Origin: Pseudomonadota bacterium
GTDB taxonomy: Bacteria > Pseudomonadota > Alphaproteobacteria > Ferrovibrionales > Ferrovibrionaceae
Length of the DNA: 23,412 bases
Direction of reading: 5' to 3'
Assembly (NCBI GenBank): GCA_023434425.1
Contig: JAEYSS010000158.1
Coordinates: 1-23,412, forward strand
The notes beneath the pieces were generated by a model. The model saw nothing but the letters and a program-made list of their open reading frames with translations. It did no database searches and was not told where the DNA came from. The position numbers and the translations under genes were made by a program. Every line of letters begins with the position of its first letter. The stretch's first letter is position 1. Shown one piece after another: positions 1 through 8,021 of this stretch.

Positions 1-685
1 AGCCGAACGACTCGAGGTAGTTGGCAGCGGCGTTGAAGCCCTGCTCAAGACCGGTCGGCGAGAAGAAACCACCGCCGCAGCCGTTGGCAGTGCCGGCAGA
101 GGTCAGATCCTGGCAGTTGTCCGGCGAGTAGCCGACACCGATCTGCAGACCCTTACCAGCCTTCGAACCGAAGTAGCGGTTCGACGCACTGTACAGGTTG
201 ATGTGGTTGACGTCGTCCATGGCATTGACGAAACGCATCAGCGGGGCGTTGTTCACCGCCGAGTATTCCGAGTTAACCGTGGTGCTGTAGTTCGGCAGCG
301 AGTTCGGCGCCGCATAGATCATCTTGGTGGTGACCGAGTCCATCGAACCCATTTCGACGCGGCCGTATTCGACGTTTTCGACGAACATGTAGGTTTCGTC
401 GACCTGGTCGGCATAGGTGCCCGACTCGAGTTCAACGCGGCCGCCGATCACGGTGCCGCCAGCCAGGACGCCACGGAAATTGAAATGGATTTCCGAGTCC
501 TGCTTGATGCCATGGTCGGACTGACCGCCCTGCGGCGAACGGTCCTGCCACTGCAGGAGCTGGTTGTAGTAACCGCCGACGCTCAGGCCGAGCGGAACTT
601 CCTTGGTCTGCGCGTTAGCGATATCGGCCACGAACAGGCCGGCAGCGGCAACGAGCGCCGTTTGCAGAAGCAGAGTCTTCTTCAT
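1..685 (-). CDS. Outer-membrane porin, 5' part (3' end beyond window)
   Basis: The first 228 codons of a general diffusion porin, read leftward off the window edge, so the stop is not visible. It starts MKKTLLLQTALVAAAG and has a Sec signal peptide ending ANAQ. The mature part is rich in Gly, Tyr, Asn and alternating aromatic strands (for example LGLSVGGYYNQLLQW and SEIHFNFRGVLAGG), typical of trimeric 16-strand porins of alphaproteobacteria. NCQDLTSAGTANGCGGG carries a Cys pair likely to be an extracellular-loop disulfide. A purine-rich ribosome binding site (GAGGAAAGAGGAAA) abuts the ATG. Such porins pass small hydrophilic solutes through the outer membrane; substrate preference cannot be judged from this fragment. 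Codon choice is strongly biased (TTC, GGC, AAC), as expected for a highly expressed gene. I am confident of porin, not of the subfamily. Confidence 0.85.
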   Translation of the reverse strand, partial: MKKTLLLQTALVAAAGLFVADIANAQTKEVPLGLSVGGYYNQLLQWQDRSPQGGQSDHGIKQDSEIHFNFRGVLAGGTVIGGRVELESGTYADQVDETYMFVENVEYGRVEMGSMDSVTTKMIYAAPNSLPNYSTTVNSEYSAVNNAPLMRFVNAMDDVNHINLYSASNRYFGSKAGKGLQIGVGYSPDNCQDLTSAGTANGCGGGFFSPTGLEQGFNAAANYLESFG

Positions 686-722
686 TTTCCTCTTTCCTCT
701 CCCACCGGGATTAGGGTTGCAG

Positions 723-737
723 TGCTAGTCACTAGCA
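723..737. promoter_or_regulatory. 15-bp perfect palindrome upstream of the porin gene
   Basis: TGCTAGT-C-ACTAGCA is a perfect dyad with one central base, 37 bp upstream of the porin ATG, inside the 277-bp gap between the methyltransferase and porin genes. Its place in the porin promoter or 5' leader fits an operator for a dimeric repressor or activator. The regulator is not identifiable by eye, and no convincing -35/-10 pair could be fixed next to it (a TTGACA on the minus strand near 800 lacks a good -10). Confidence 0.35.
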
Positions 738-962
738 TCGAACAAACAGCCAGACGGGCCGCTGATCGCCGAGGATCAAGCCATCTGCGCCCCGCAAGTG
801 TCAATTAAAGCAGCACTTTTCCCGAGACTTTTGGAACCGGTGTTGCAATTGCGCCACACAAAATCGCGGTCAGACGTTTATTCTCTTTCAAAATCAATGA
901 GATATGAAAGGCGCCCCTGCCCGCGGCGGTTCGCGGCGGTGGATCGGAATATGAAGGCGCGG

Positions 963-1865
963 TTAAGAACCGGCCGGCCGGCGGACGACTCGGTAGGCCC
1001 GGCCCGCTTCCGCCGTGCCGTTTTCGATTCGCAGGGCCTGGTCGTGGGTAGCCGCGACGACAAATCCTGTGCGGGCCGCGAGCGCGCTGATATAGGCATC
1101 GGTCTGCCGGAAGCGCCCGCTGGGCCGCAATTCCACCGGCTGCGCACCATCGGCCAGCTCGATCGTGAACAGCAGCTCGCCATTCTCAGTAAGATATTGT
1201 TCTGAAATAGAAAATATCTCCTCCAGCTGCCCGATATAGATGAAGACATCGGTGGCGAGGACGGCATCGTAGCGACAGGGCGGCCGCCGCAGGAAGGCAT
1301 GTGCCTCGGCCTTGTAGAGGTGGTCGTAGCCGCCGCGCCGCGCCGCCTGCTGCAGCATCCGGGGCGCCAGGTCGACGCCGTCGAGGCGTCTGGCATAGGG
1401 CCGGAATAACGGCGCATTCAGCCCGGTGCCGCAGCCCAGATCGAGGATTGCCCGGCGGGCATCGCGTTCCCAGACCCCCTCCACCAGGCCGGCGACCATC
1501 TGCGGGCCGCGATAGTTCAGCGCCGCCAGATGGGCGTCGAAACTCTCGGCATGACCATCAAAAACCCACACGACATAGTCGTCGGGCGCCCGATCCGGCA
1601 CCCGCCCGCCGTCCAGCATGTCGATCATATGGCGGATCGCGCCCGACTGCGGCAGCAGGGCATGGGCGCGCCGGAAGGCCGCCAGCGCCGCCTGGGCATC
1701 CTTGCGTTCGAGATGGCACTGGCCCAGTCCGAGCCAGGCCGGGGCGGAGTCTTCGAGGCCTAGGGCTTTTTGGTAAATTTCAGCCGCCTGGTCGAGTTGT
1801 CCGGCCGACTGGGCCTGCCAGGCGCGCTGCAAAAGATCCTGGGCCGACTGTGTTTCTGAATCCAT
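963..1865 (-). CDS. TPR-domain class I SAM-dependent methyltransferase
   Basis: A 300-residue protein. Residues about 5-85 form two or three tetratricopeptide-like helices (LDQAAEIYQKALGL, DAQAALAAFRRAHALLP). The C-terminal two thirds is a Rossmann methyltransferase with motif I DLGCGTG at 142-148, the acidic motif II LDGVDLAP near 161-168, and a post-motif strand YDAVLATDVFIYIG. This TPR-plus-methyltransferase layout recurs in proteobacterial proteins of unknown substrate; contact with a protein partner through the TPR part is likely but not shown. It is soluble, with no signal peptide. The gene is transcribed away from the DUF3576 gene across a 161-bp divergent gap and is followed by the porin gene on the same strand. 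The ATG at 1865 has only a weak purine stretch upstream. The substrate is unknown. Confidence 0.8.
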   Translation of the reverse strand: MDSETQSAQDLLQRAWQAQSAGQLDQAAEIYQKALGLEDSAPAWLGLGQCHLERKDAQAALAAFRRAHALLPQSGAIRHMIDMLDGGRVPDRAPDDYVVWVFDGHAESFDAHLAALNYRGPQMVAGLVEGVWERDARRAILDLGCGTGLNAPLFRPYARRLDGVDLAPRMLQQAARRGGYDHLYKAEAHAFLRRPPCRYDAVLATDVFIYIGQLEEIFSISEQYLTENGELLFTIELADGAQPVELRPSGRFRQTDAYISALAARTGFVVAATHDQALRIENGTAEAGRAYRVVRRPAGS

Positions 1866-2026
1866 GGTCTATCGAGCTCTCGGCGGACTCCGCGACCGGA
1901 CTTAAGCCCTTTGACCCCGGCTGACAATCCCGCCAATCCGGCAGGCGTAATACTGGCCGGTCCACCGGGGCTGTTATAGACTGCGGTATCCGTTGCTGCA
2001 GTATGCGTTTCTGGAGGATTGCCACG

Positions 2027-2614
2027 ATGGCGTCTGTGCGCCCAACCCGTTTGTACCGCCGGGATTTTTTCCGTCGCGGAGCGATGCTGTCCTGCACGCT
2101 GATCGCACTGCTTGCCCTGGCCGGCTGCGCCGCGCGTGGCGACGGCGAAACCCAGACCTATTACCCGGAGAAAGACTCGACCGGAAATTACAATCCGGCC
2201 CCGAATGCGCCGCGGCAGTCGGTTTTCGGCTCCGGTGGCCTGAACCTGTTTGGCGGCAACCAGAAGAAGGACGAAGGCGGTGGCGGCGGCATCGGCGTCA
2301 ACAGCTTCCTGTGGCGCGCGACGCTCGACACGGTCTCCTTCATGCCGCTGGTCTCGGCCGATCCGTTCGGCGGCGTGATCATCACCGACTGGTATACCCC
2401 GCCGCAGACGCCGGCCGAGCGTTTCAAGGTAAATGTCTACATCCTCGACCGCGCGCTGCGCGCCGACGGGATCCGGGTTGCCGTCTTCCGCCAGGTGCGT
2501 CAGGGCGACAACTGGGCAGACCAGGCACCCGCGGCCAATACCGCGGTGAGCATGGAAAATGCCATCCTGCAGCGCGCCCGCGAATTCCGCATGGAAGCCG
2601 AGGCGCGGCGTTAA
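2027..2614 (+). CDS. DUF3576 family lipoprotein with Tat-like signal
   Basis: A 195-residue protein. I chose the ATG at 2027 because GGAGG ends 9 bases before it; an in-frame ATG at 2003 has no such site. The N-terminus RRDFFRRGAM followed by a hydrophobic stretch and lipobox LALAGC (Cys34) marks a lipoprotein, and the RRxFF core resembles a twin-arginine signal, so Tat export of a lipoprotein is possible. The mature part has a low-complexity Gly-rich linker (KKDEGGGGGIG) and then the conserved block WRATLDTVSFMPLVSADPFG followed by GVIITDWY, which I recognise as DUF3576. The family is common in alphaproteobacteria, has no established biochemical role, and often sits before leuS, as here (43 bp away). 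Envelope location is inferred from the signal. A co-transcribed role with lptE in envelope assembly is a guess from context. Confidence 0.82.
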   Translation: MASVRPTRLYRRDFFRRGAMLSCTLIALLALAGCAARGDGETQTYYPEKDSTGNYNPAPNAPRQSVFGSGGLNLFGGNQKKDEGGGGGIGVNSFLWRATLDTVSFMPLVSADPFGGVIITDWYTPPQTPAERFKVNVYILDRALRADGIRVAVFRQVRQGDNWADQAPAANTAVSMENAILQRAREFRMEAEARR

Positions 2615-2657
2615 GCCGTCCCGCCATACCCATAGTCGTTCAACACCGGAACCGTTG

Positions 2658-5228
2658 ATGTCCCGCTATAACGCCAAGGCGGTCGAAACCAAGTGGCAGG
2701 CCGCCTGGACCGAACGCCAGGCCTTTCGTGCCGAAGCCGATCCCAAGCGTCCGAAATACTACGTGCTGGAGATGTTTCCCTATCCGTCGGGACGCATCCA
2801 TATGGGCCATGTGCGCAATTACACGCTGGGCGACGTCGTCGCCCGCTACAAGCGCGCCCGCGGCTTCAACGTGCTGCATCCGATGGGCTGGGACGCCTTC
2901 GGCCTGCCGGCGGAAAACGCCGCGCAGGAGAAGAAGGTTCATCCCGCCGCCTGGACCTATGACAACATCGCCAATATGCGCGCCGAGCTGCAGCGCATGG
3001 GTCTGTCGCTCGACTGGAGCCGCGAATTCGCGACCTGCCATCCGGGCTATTACAAATACCAGCAGGAAATCTTCCTCGATTTCCTGAAAGCCGGCCTGAT
3101 CGACCGCAAGGAAAGCTTCGTCAACTGGGATCCGGTGGATCAGACCGTGCTCGCCAACGAGCAGGTGATCGACGGCCGCGGCTGGCGGTCGGGCGCCGTG
3201 GTCGAGCGGCGCAAGCTGTCGCAGTGGTTCCTCAAGATCACGGCTTATGCCGATGACCTGCTCGCTGCATTGCAGGATGGGCTGGAACGCTGGCCCGAGC
3301 GCGTCAAACTGATGCAGCAGAACTGGATCGGCAAATCGGAGGGCGCGCGCTTCTCCTTTGTGCTGAAGAACCGGCCGGACAAGATCGAGGTCTATTCGAC
3401 GCGGCCCGATACGCTGTTCGGCGCCAGCTTCGTCGCCATCGCCGCGGATCATCCGCTGGCCGCCGAAGCCGCAAAGAACGATCCCAAACTCGCCGCCTTC
3501 ATCGAGGAATGCCGCCAGACCGGCACGGCGGAAGCCGAACTCGAAAAGGCCGAGAAGAAGGGCTACCGGATTCCGGTCGAGGCGCTGCATCCTTTCGACC
3601 CGAACTGGGCCCTGCCGGTTTATGTCGCGAATTTCGTGCTGATGGAATACGGCACCGGCGCCATCTTCGGCTGCCCGGGCCATGACCAGCGCGACCTGGA
3701 TTTCGCGCGCAAATACGATCTGACTGTGAAGGCTGTCGTAGCCCCCAAAGGCCAGGCGAGCATCGAGATCGGCACCGAGGCCTTCATCGAGACCGACAAC
3801 ACGGTCGCGATCAACTCCGATTTCCTCAACGGCCTGGATGTCACTGCGGCCAAGCGTGCCGCGATCAAAAAACTGGAAGAACTCAAGGCCGGCGAAGGCA
3901 CCGTCACCTTCCGCCTGCGCGACTGGGGCGTGTCGCGCCAGCGCTACTGGGGCTGCCCGATTCCGGTGATCCATTGCGAGACCTGCGGCATCGTGCCGGT
4001 GCCGAAGCAGGAGCTGCCGGTGCAGCTGCCCGACGACGTCACCTTCGACAAGCCGGGCAACCCGCTGGACCATCATCCGACCTGGAAACATGTGAACTGC
4101 CCGACCTGCGGCAAGGCAGCGCGACGCGAGACCGATACCTGCGACACCTTCGTCGACTCCTCGTGGTATTTCGCCCGCTTCTGCAGCCCGCGCGCCGATG
4201 TGCCGATGGTGCAGGAGGAAGTCGATTACTGGATGCCGGTCGATCAGTATATCGGCGGCATCGAACACGCGATCCTGCATCTGCTCTATTCGCGCTTCTT
4301 CACCCGCGCACTGCGCGACACCGGACATCTGTCGCTGAAAAGCGGCGAGCCTTTCGCCGGCCTGTTCACGCAGGGCATGGTCTGCCACGAGACCTACAAG
4401 GATGCCTCGGGCGCCTGGCTGCAGCCGACCGAAGTTAAAAAAGACGGCGGCAACGTGGTGCATTACACCACGGGCGCGCCGGTCACGGTCGGCCGCACCG
4501 AGAAGATGTCGAAGTCGAAGAAAAACGTCATCGACCCCGGCCTGATCATCGACACCTACGGCGCCGACACCGCGCGCTGGTTCATGCTGTCGGACAGCCC
4601 GCCGGAACGCGATCTGGAATGGAGCGAATCCGGCGTCGAAGGTGCATGGCGCTTCACCCAGCGTTTGTGGCGCCTGGTCTCCGAGCCGCGCGGACCGATC
4701 GCTGCCAAGGCAGCAAGCAAGCCGTCCGACTGGCCGGAGGCCGCACAGACCCTGCGCCGCGAACTGCACAAGGCGATTGCGGCGCTGACCCAGGATCTGG
4801 AGCAGTTCCATTTCAACAAGGCGGTCGCGCGCATCCACGAATTCGCCAATCTGCTGGAAGCCGCCAGGGGCGACGATGCAGCCACCGCCTGGGCGCGGCG
4901 CGAGGCGCTGGAAACGCTGGCCAAGCTGATCGGCCCCATGGTGCCGCATCTGGCCGAGGAAATCTGGCAGGCGCTGGGCCATGACGGCCTGCTGCTGGAA
5001 CAGCCCTGGCCGATTGCCGATGCCGATCTGGCGCGCGACGAGACCGTCACCATCGCGGTGCAGGTGTCGGGCAAGCTGCGCGCCACCATCGAAGTCGCGC
5101 GCGACATGGCACAGCCCGACCTGGAGAAACTGGCGCTCGCCAACGACAATGTCGTGCGCGCCATCGACGGCAAACCCGTGCGCAAGGTGATCGTCGTGCC
5201 GAACCGGATCGTCAATGTCGTGGTCTAG
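2658..5228 (+). CDS. leuS: Leucyl-tRNA synthetase
   Basis: Class Ia aminoacyl-tRNA synthetase that charges tRNA-Leu in the cytoplasm. The ATG at 2658 gives MSRYNAKAVETKWQAAW, the expected N-terminus, with a short GGAA upstream; an earlier in-frame codon would add about 33 unconserved residues overlapping the preceding gene. The 856-residue length matches bacterial LeuRS. The HIGH signature appears as HMGH at 48-51 and KMSKS is at 616-620. The editing domain (CP1) carries STRPDTLFGASFVAIAADHP, and paired cysteines in HCETCG and NCPTCG suggest a zinc-binding insertion. The C-terminal anticodon-binding and tail domains end VRKVIVVPNRIVNVVV. The lptE start lies inside its last codons, giving leuS-lptE-holA, an arrangement typical of alphaproteobacteria that suggests translational coupling. 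Confidence 0.98.
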   Translation: MSRYNAKAVETKWQAAWTERQAFRAEADPKRPKYYVLEMFPYPSGRIHMGHVRNYTLGDVVARYKRARGFNVLHPMGWDAFGLPAENAAQEKKVHPAAWTYDNIANMRAELQRMGLSLDWSREFATCHPGYYKYQQEIFLDFLKAGLIDRKESFVNWDPVDQTVLANEQVIDGRGWRSGAVVERRKLSQWFLKITAYADDLLAALQDGLERWPERVKLMQQNWIGKSEGARFSFVLKNRPDKIEVYSTRPDTLFGASFVAIAADHPLAAEAAKNDPKLAAFIEECRQTGTAEAELEKAEKKGYRIPVEALHPFDPNWALPVYVANFVLMEYGTGAIFGCPGHDQRDLDFARKYDLTVKAVVAPKGQASIEIGTEAFIETDNTVAINSDFLNGLDVTAAKRAAIKKLEELKAGEGTVTFRLRDWGVSRQRYWGCPIPVIHCETCGIVPVPKQELPVQLPDDVTFDKPGNPLDHHPTWKHVNCPTCGKAARRETDTCDTFVDSSWYFARFCSPRADVPMVQEEVDYWMPVDQYIGGIEHAILHLLYSRFFTRALRDTGHLSLKSGEPFAGLFTQGMVCHETYKDASGAWLQPTEVKKDGGNVVHYTTGAPVTVGRTEKMSKSKKNVIDPGLIIDTYGADTARWFMLSDSPPERDLEWSESGVEGAWRFTQRLWRLVSEPRGPIAAKAASKPSDWPEAAQTLRRELHKAIAALTQDLEQFHFNKAVARIHEFANLLEAARGDDAATAWARREALETLAKLIGPMVPHLAEEIWQALGHDGLLLEQPWPIADADLARDETVTIAVQVSGKLRATIEVARDMAQPDLEKLALANDNVVRAIDGKPVRKVIVVPNRIVNVVV

Positions 5229-5832
5229 GCACCTTCGTCCGCTGCTTGGCATCCTGCTGGTGGCGGCACTGCTGGCCGGTTGCGGTTTCCGCCCGCTGTA
5301 CAAGCAGACCGGCAATACCGATACGGTGAGGGACTTTTCCCAGATCAGCATCGCGCAGCCGGAGGACCGCCCGTCGCAGCAGCTGCGCAATTACCTGCTG
5401 GATACACTGACGCCGCATGGTCAGCCGGATCGTCCGCTCTATCGGCTGGAATATCGCATCACTGAATCGCTGGGCTCGGTTTTTGTCACGCGGACCGAGG
5501 AAGTCACCCGCAGCAATCTCCAGCTTTCGGCATCCGTTTCTCTGCGCGACTATCAGACCGGCGAGTCGCTGACCTCAATTTCCGCGACCAGCCAGGCCTC
5601 CTACAACGTCACCCAGGCGGACTACGCCAACCTGGTCAGCGAAAAAAATGCCCGCGAGCGCGCCCTGCGCGATGTCGCCGAGCAGATCCGGCTCCGGCTC
5701 GGCAACTACTTCGATCGCCGACCGGAAATGGAACGGCGCCAGCGGGAACGCGAGCAGCGGCAGCAACAGCAGCCCCTGCAGCAACAGCCGCCTGGCTTGC
5801 GGCCCGAGCAGCAGCGGGGCCTGCTGCAATGA
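5215..5832 (+). CDS. lptE: LPS-assembly lipoprotein LptE
   Basis: A 205-residue outer-membrane lipoprotein expected to plug the LptD barrel and help insert lipopolysaccharide into the outer leaflet. A signal peptide leads to lipobox LLAGC (Cys23), followed by GFRPLYKQ, the diagnostic LptE start. The central domain has the alternating strand pattern of the family (YRLEYRITESLG, TRSNLQLSASVSLRDY). The C-terminal 40 residues are unusual: a charged Arg/Glu stretch followed by a Gln/Pro-rich tail, probably disordered. The ATG lies within leuS (14-bp overlap) and the stop overlaps the holA start as ATGA, so the three genes are very likely co-translated. Sequence conservation in this family is low; neighbourhood and lipobox carry much of the call. 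Confidence 0.9.
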   Translation: MSWSRHLRPLLGILLVAALLAGCGFRPLYKQTGNTDTVRDFSQISIAQPEDRPSQQLRNYLLDTLTPHGQPDRPLYRLEYRITESLGSVFVTRTEEVTRSNLQLSASVSLRDYQTGESLTSISATSQASYNVTQADYANLVSEKNARERALRDVAEQIRLRLGNYFDRRPEMERRQREREQRQQQQPLQQQPPGLRPEQQRGLLQ

Positions 5833-6845
5833 AGCTGGCCGCGCGCGAGATCGAGGGCTTCGTCAGGCGGCCCCGGCCTGAGATCCGCGCGGTGCTGCTG
5901 TTCGGCAGCGATGCGGGCCTGATCCGCGAACGCGCCAAGATCATCGCACAAAGCGTCTGCCCCGATCTGAGCGATCCCTTCCGTGTCGCGACGCTGACCG
6001 GCGCGCAATTGCAGGACGATCCGGCACGACTGGCTGACGAGGCGGCGGCAATGGCCCTGACCGGCGGCCGCCGCGTGGTGATGATCTCCGGCGCCGGCGA
6101 CCGTAACGGCAAACTGTTCGCCGGCTTCTTTGACAAAGCCATCGGCGATGCCCTGATCGTGGTCGAGGCTGGCGAGCTGACGCCGCGCTCTTCCTTGCGT
6201 GTTGCCTTTGAGGACTCCGCAATTGGCGTGGCGCTCGGCTGCTACGCCGATGACAGCCGCGCCCTGCAGGGCCTGGCCGAAGACATGCTGAAAGAGGCCG
6301 GCAAGAAGATTGCGCCCGATGCCATGGCCTATCTGCTCGACAATCTGGGCGCCGACCGCATGATCACGCGCGGCGAGATCGCCAAGCTGCTGCTCTACAA
6401 GGGTGACGACACCACGCCGATCAGCCTGGAAGACTGCGAAGCAGTGATCGGCGACTCCTCCACGCTGTTTCTGGACGATGCCGCCTTTGCCGCCTTCGGC
6501 GGCGACTTCAACCAGCTGACCGATGCGCTGACGCGCTGCGAAGGCGCGGGTGAATCGCCGGTGGCGATCCTGCGCGTGGCGCAGAAGCACGGCCAGAAAT
6601 TGCATCTGGCCGCCGCCAGCCGCGAGGCCGGCAATGTCATGGACCCCAAGCGGCTCGGCGTGCACTGGACGCGCAGCGCCGGGTTTGAAAGGCAGATGCG
6701 GCAATGGTCGGGCGAGCGGGTGATGCGCGCGCTGGAAATCCTCACCGATGCCGAACTGATGGCCAAGAGCACCGGCATGCCGGCCGCCAGCGCCTGCGGC
6801 GATGCATTGCTGCGCATCGCCAGGGCCGCGCGGGTTTCGCGGTAA
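5829..6845 (+). CDS. holA: DNA polymerase III delta subunit
   Basis: The delta subunit opens the beta sliding clamp as part of the clamp loader. The 338-residue length is normal. The N-terminal domain begins with a typical RAVLLFGSDAGLIRERA segment (residues about 20-36), where the family has a degenerate nucleotide-binding fold with no Walker A, and continues with GGRRVVMISG. The middle contains the helix-rich lid (AYLLDNLGADRMITRGEIAKL) and the C-terminal collar domain runs to the end. It starts with an ATGA overlap on lptE and is the last gene of the leuS-lptE-holA run. A palindromic repeat lies 27 bp beyond the stop, between it and the convergent WD40 gene. Confidence 0.95.
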   Translation: MKLAAREIEGFVRRPRPEIRAVLLFGSDAGLIRERAKIIAQSVCPDLSDPFRVATLTGAQLQDDPARLADEAAAMALTGGRRVVMISGAGDRNGKLFAGFFDKAIGDALIVVEAGELTPRSSLRVAFEDSAIGVALGCYADDSRALQGLAEDMLKEAGKKIAPDAMAYLLDNLGADRMITRGEIAKLLLYKGDDTTPISLEDCEAVIGDSSTLFLDDAAFAAFGGDFNQLTDALTRCEGAGESPVAILRVAQKHGQKLHLAAASREAGNVMDPKRLGVHWTRSAGFERQMRQWSGERVMRALEILTDAELMAKSTGMPAASACGDALLRIARAARVSR

Positions 6846-6872
6846 ATCCACCGCCAGTCTGCAATTCCAAAC

Positions 6873-6964
6873 CGTCATGGCCGGGCTTGTCCCGGCCATC
6901 CACGTCTTCGGCCATTTCAGAAAAAGGAAAGGCGTGGATGCCCGGCACAAGGCCAGGCATGACG
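6873..6964. repeat. Intergenic palindromic repeat (REP/BIME-like)
   Basis: A 92-bp inverted repeat between the convergent holA and WD40 genes. The left arm begins CGTCATGGCCGGGCTTGTCC and the right arm is its imperfect reverse complement, ending AGGCATGACG; about 28 of 34 positions pair. The loop (TTCGGCCATTTCAGAAAAAG) is AT-richer. This motif class (phrases like GTCATGGCCGGG, ATCCACG, AGGCATGACG) is a familiar dispersed intergenic repeat in alphaproteobacterial genomes. It would fold into a long hairpin in either transcript and may act as a bidirectional terminator or mRNA stabiliser; neither role is shown here. Confidence 0.75.
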
Positions 6965-6977
6965 AATTTGAGAATGC

Positions 6978-8021
6978 CTACGTCCCGAAATCGAGAATGC
7001 CGGCCGAACCGTCTTCGCCGCCGGCGATCAGATAGCGACCGTCGCGGCTCCAGGCCAGAGACGTAACCGGCGCGGCACCCAGCTTTTCCAGCTCGATGCT
7101 CGACTCGTCGCTGATGCGGCCCATGCGGATCTGGCCATCGGCATGCCCCGAGGCGATCAGGCCATGCCTCGGATGGCAGACCACCGCCGTGACCAGGGCG
7201 CCGCGGCTCAGTTCCATCGGCGCGGTACCCATCGGGCCCTTGCCCTTGCAATCCCACACCACCACCACTTCGGCACCTGAAGTGGCGAGCCAGCGGCCGT
7301 CTTTCGACCAGCTCAAAGAACGTGGCTTGGCAGGATAGCCGCTCATGCGCATGTCGGCGGAATCGGCCAGCCGCCAGCCATGCAGCTCGTTTTCCTGCGT
7401 CGCCGTCATGACGAACTTGCCGTCCGGCGACCAGGTGGCCGCGACATGCGAGCCCTTCCAGTTCAGCCGCTTCGGCGACTGGGCCTCCGCCTTGCACCAC
7501 CACAGCGACACGCCGCCGTAATGCGCCGCCACCAGCCGCTTGCCCTTCGGATTGAAGGCCAGTCCTGCCACAGTGCTCGGATGATCCTCGAAGATCGCCA
7601 CCGGACGGCCTGCGCCATCCAGCAGGCCGACGCGCCTGCCGGCGGCATAGGCAATGCCGGCACCGCCCTCGGCCACCGCGACATGCTCGATCCATTTGCG
7701 CGGCACTGTTGCCAGTTCGCTGCCCTCGCCGCTGACCGTGGACAGCATCAGGCGGCCATCGTCGCCGCCCGACACAAAACCTTCGCCACCGGGCGCGGCG
7801 GCAAGGCAGAGCAGCGCTGCACCCGGATGCGCGATCAGCCGCCGCGTGGTATCCGCATCCGGTTGATCGAAGGGCCGCAGCGCGATCGAGCCGTCGCCCA
7901 GTCCGAAACCGGCATGGCCGGCCTCGTCGGCCGAAGCCACCGCCACGACACCGGACTGGAACTGCCAGAGATAGGCCCGGAACCCGACCTGCGTGCCGGG
8001 AGACGCTTTCACGTTCGACAT
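6978..8021 (-). CDS. WD40 repeat protein paired with a COG0523 GTPase
   Basis: A 347-residue protein made of repeated beta-propeller blades with phrases such as AATWSPDGKFVMTATQENELHGW, SLSWSKDGRWLATSG, VVVWDCKG and SLAWSRDGRYLIAGGEDGSAG; about seven blades fit. There is no signal peptide, so it is likely cytoplasmic. Its ATG shares one base with the stop of the upstream GTPase gene (TGATG), so the two are almost certainly co-translated. A WD40 partner for a metal-trafficking GTPase suggests a scaffold or a recognition partner for a client metalloprotein; that is inference, and no enzymatic residues are visible. Convergent with holA, with the palindromic repeat between them. Confidence 0.85.
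   Translation of the reverse strand: MSNVKASPGTQVGFRAYLWQFQSGVVAVASADEAGHAGFGLGDGSIALRPFDQPDADTTRRLIAHPGAALLCLAAAPGGEGFVSGGDDGRLMLSTVSGEGSELATVPRKWIEHVAVAEGGAGIAYAAGRRVGLLDGAGRPVAIFEDHPSTVAGLAFNPKGKRLVAAHYGGVSLWWCKAEAQSPKRLNWKGSHVAATWSPDGKFVMTATQENELHGWRLADSADMRMSGYPAKPRSLSWSKDGRWLATSGAEVVVVWDCKGKGPMGTAPMELSRGALVTAVVCHPRHGLIASGHADGQIRMGRISDESSIELEKLGAAPVTSLAWSRDGRYLIAGGEDGSAGILDFGT

Noticed and set aside
2640..5390. A 916-codon open frame opposite leuS
   Set aside because: It is the antisense shadow of leuS: GC-rich DNA keeps the opposite frame open. It has no family motifs or binding site, while leuS is unmistakable.
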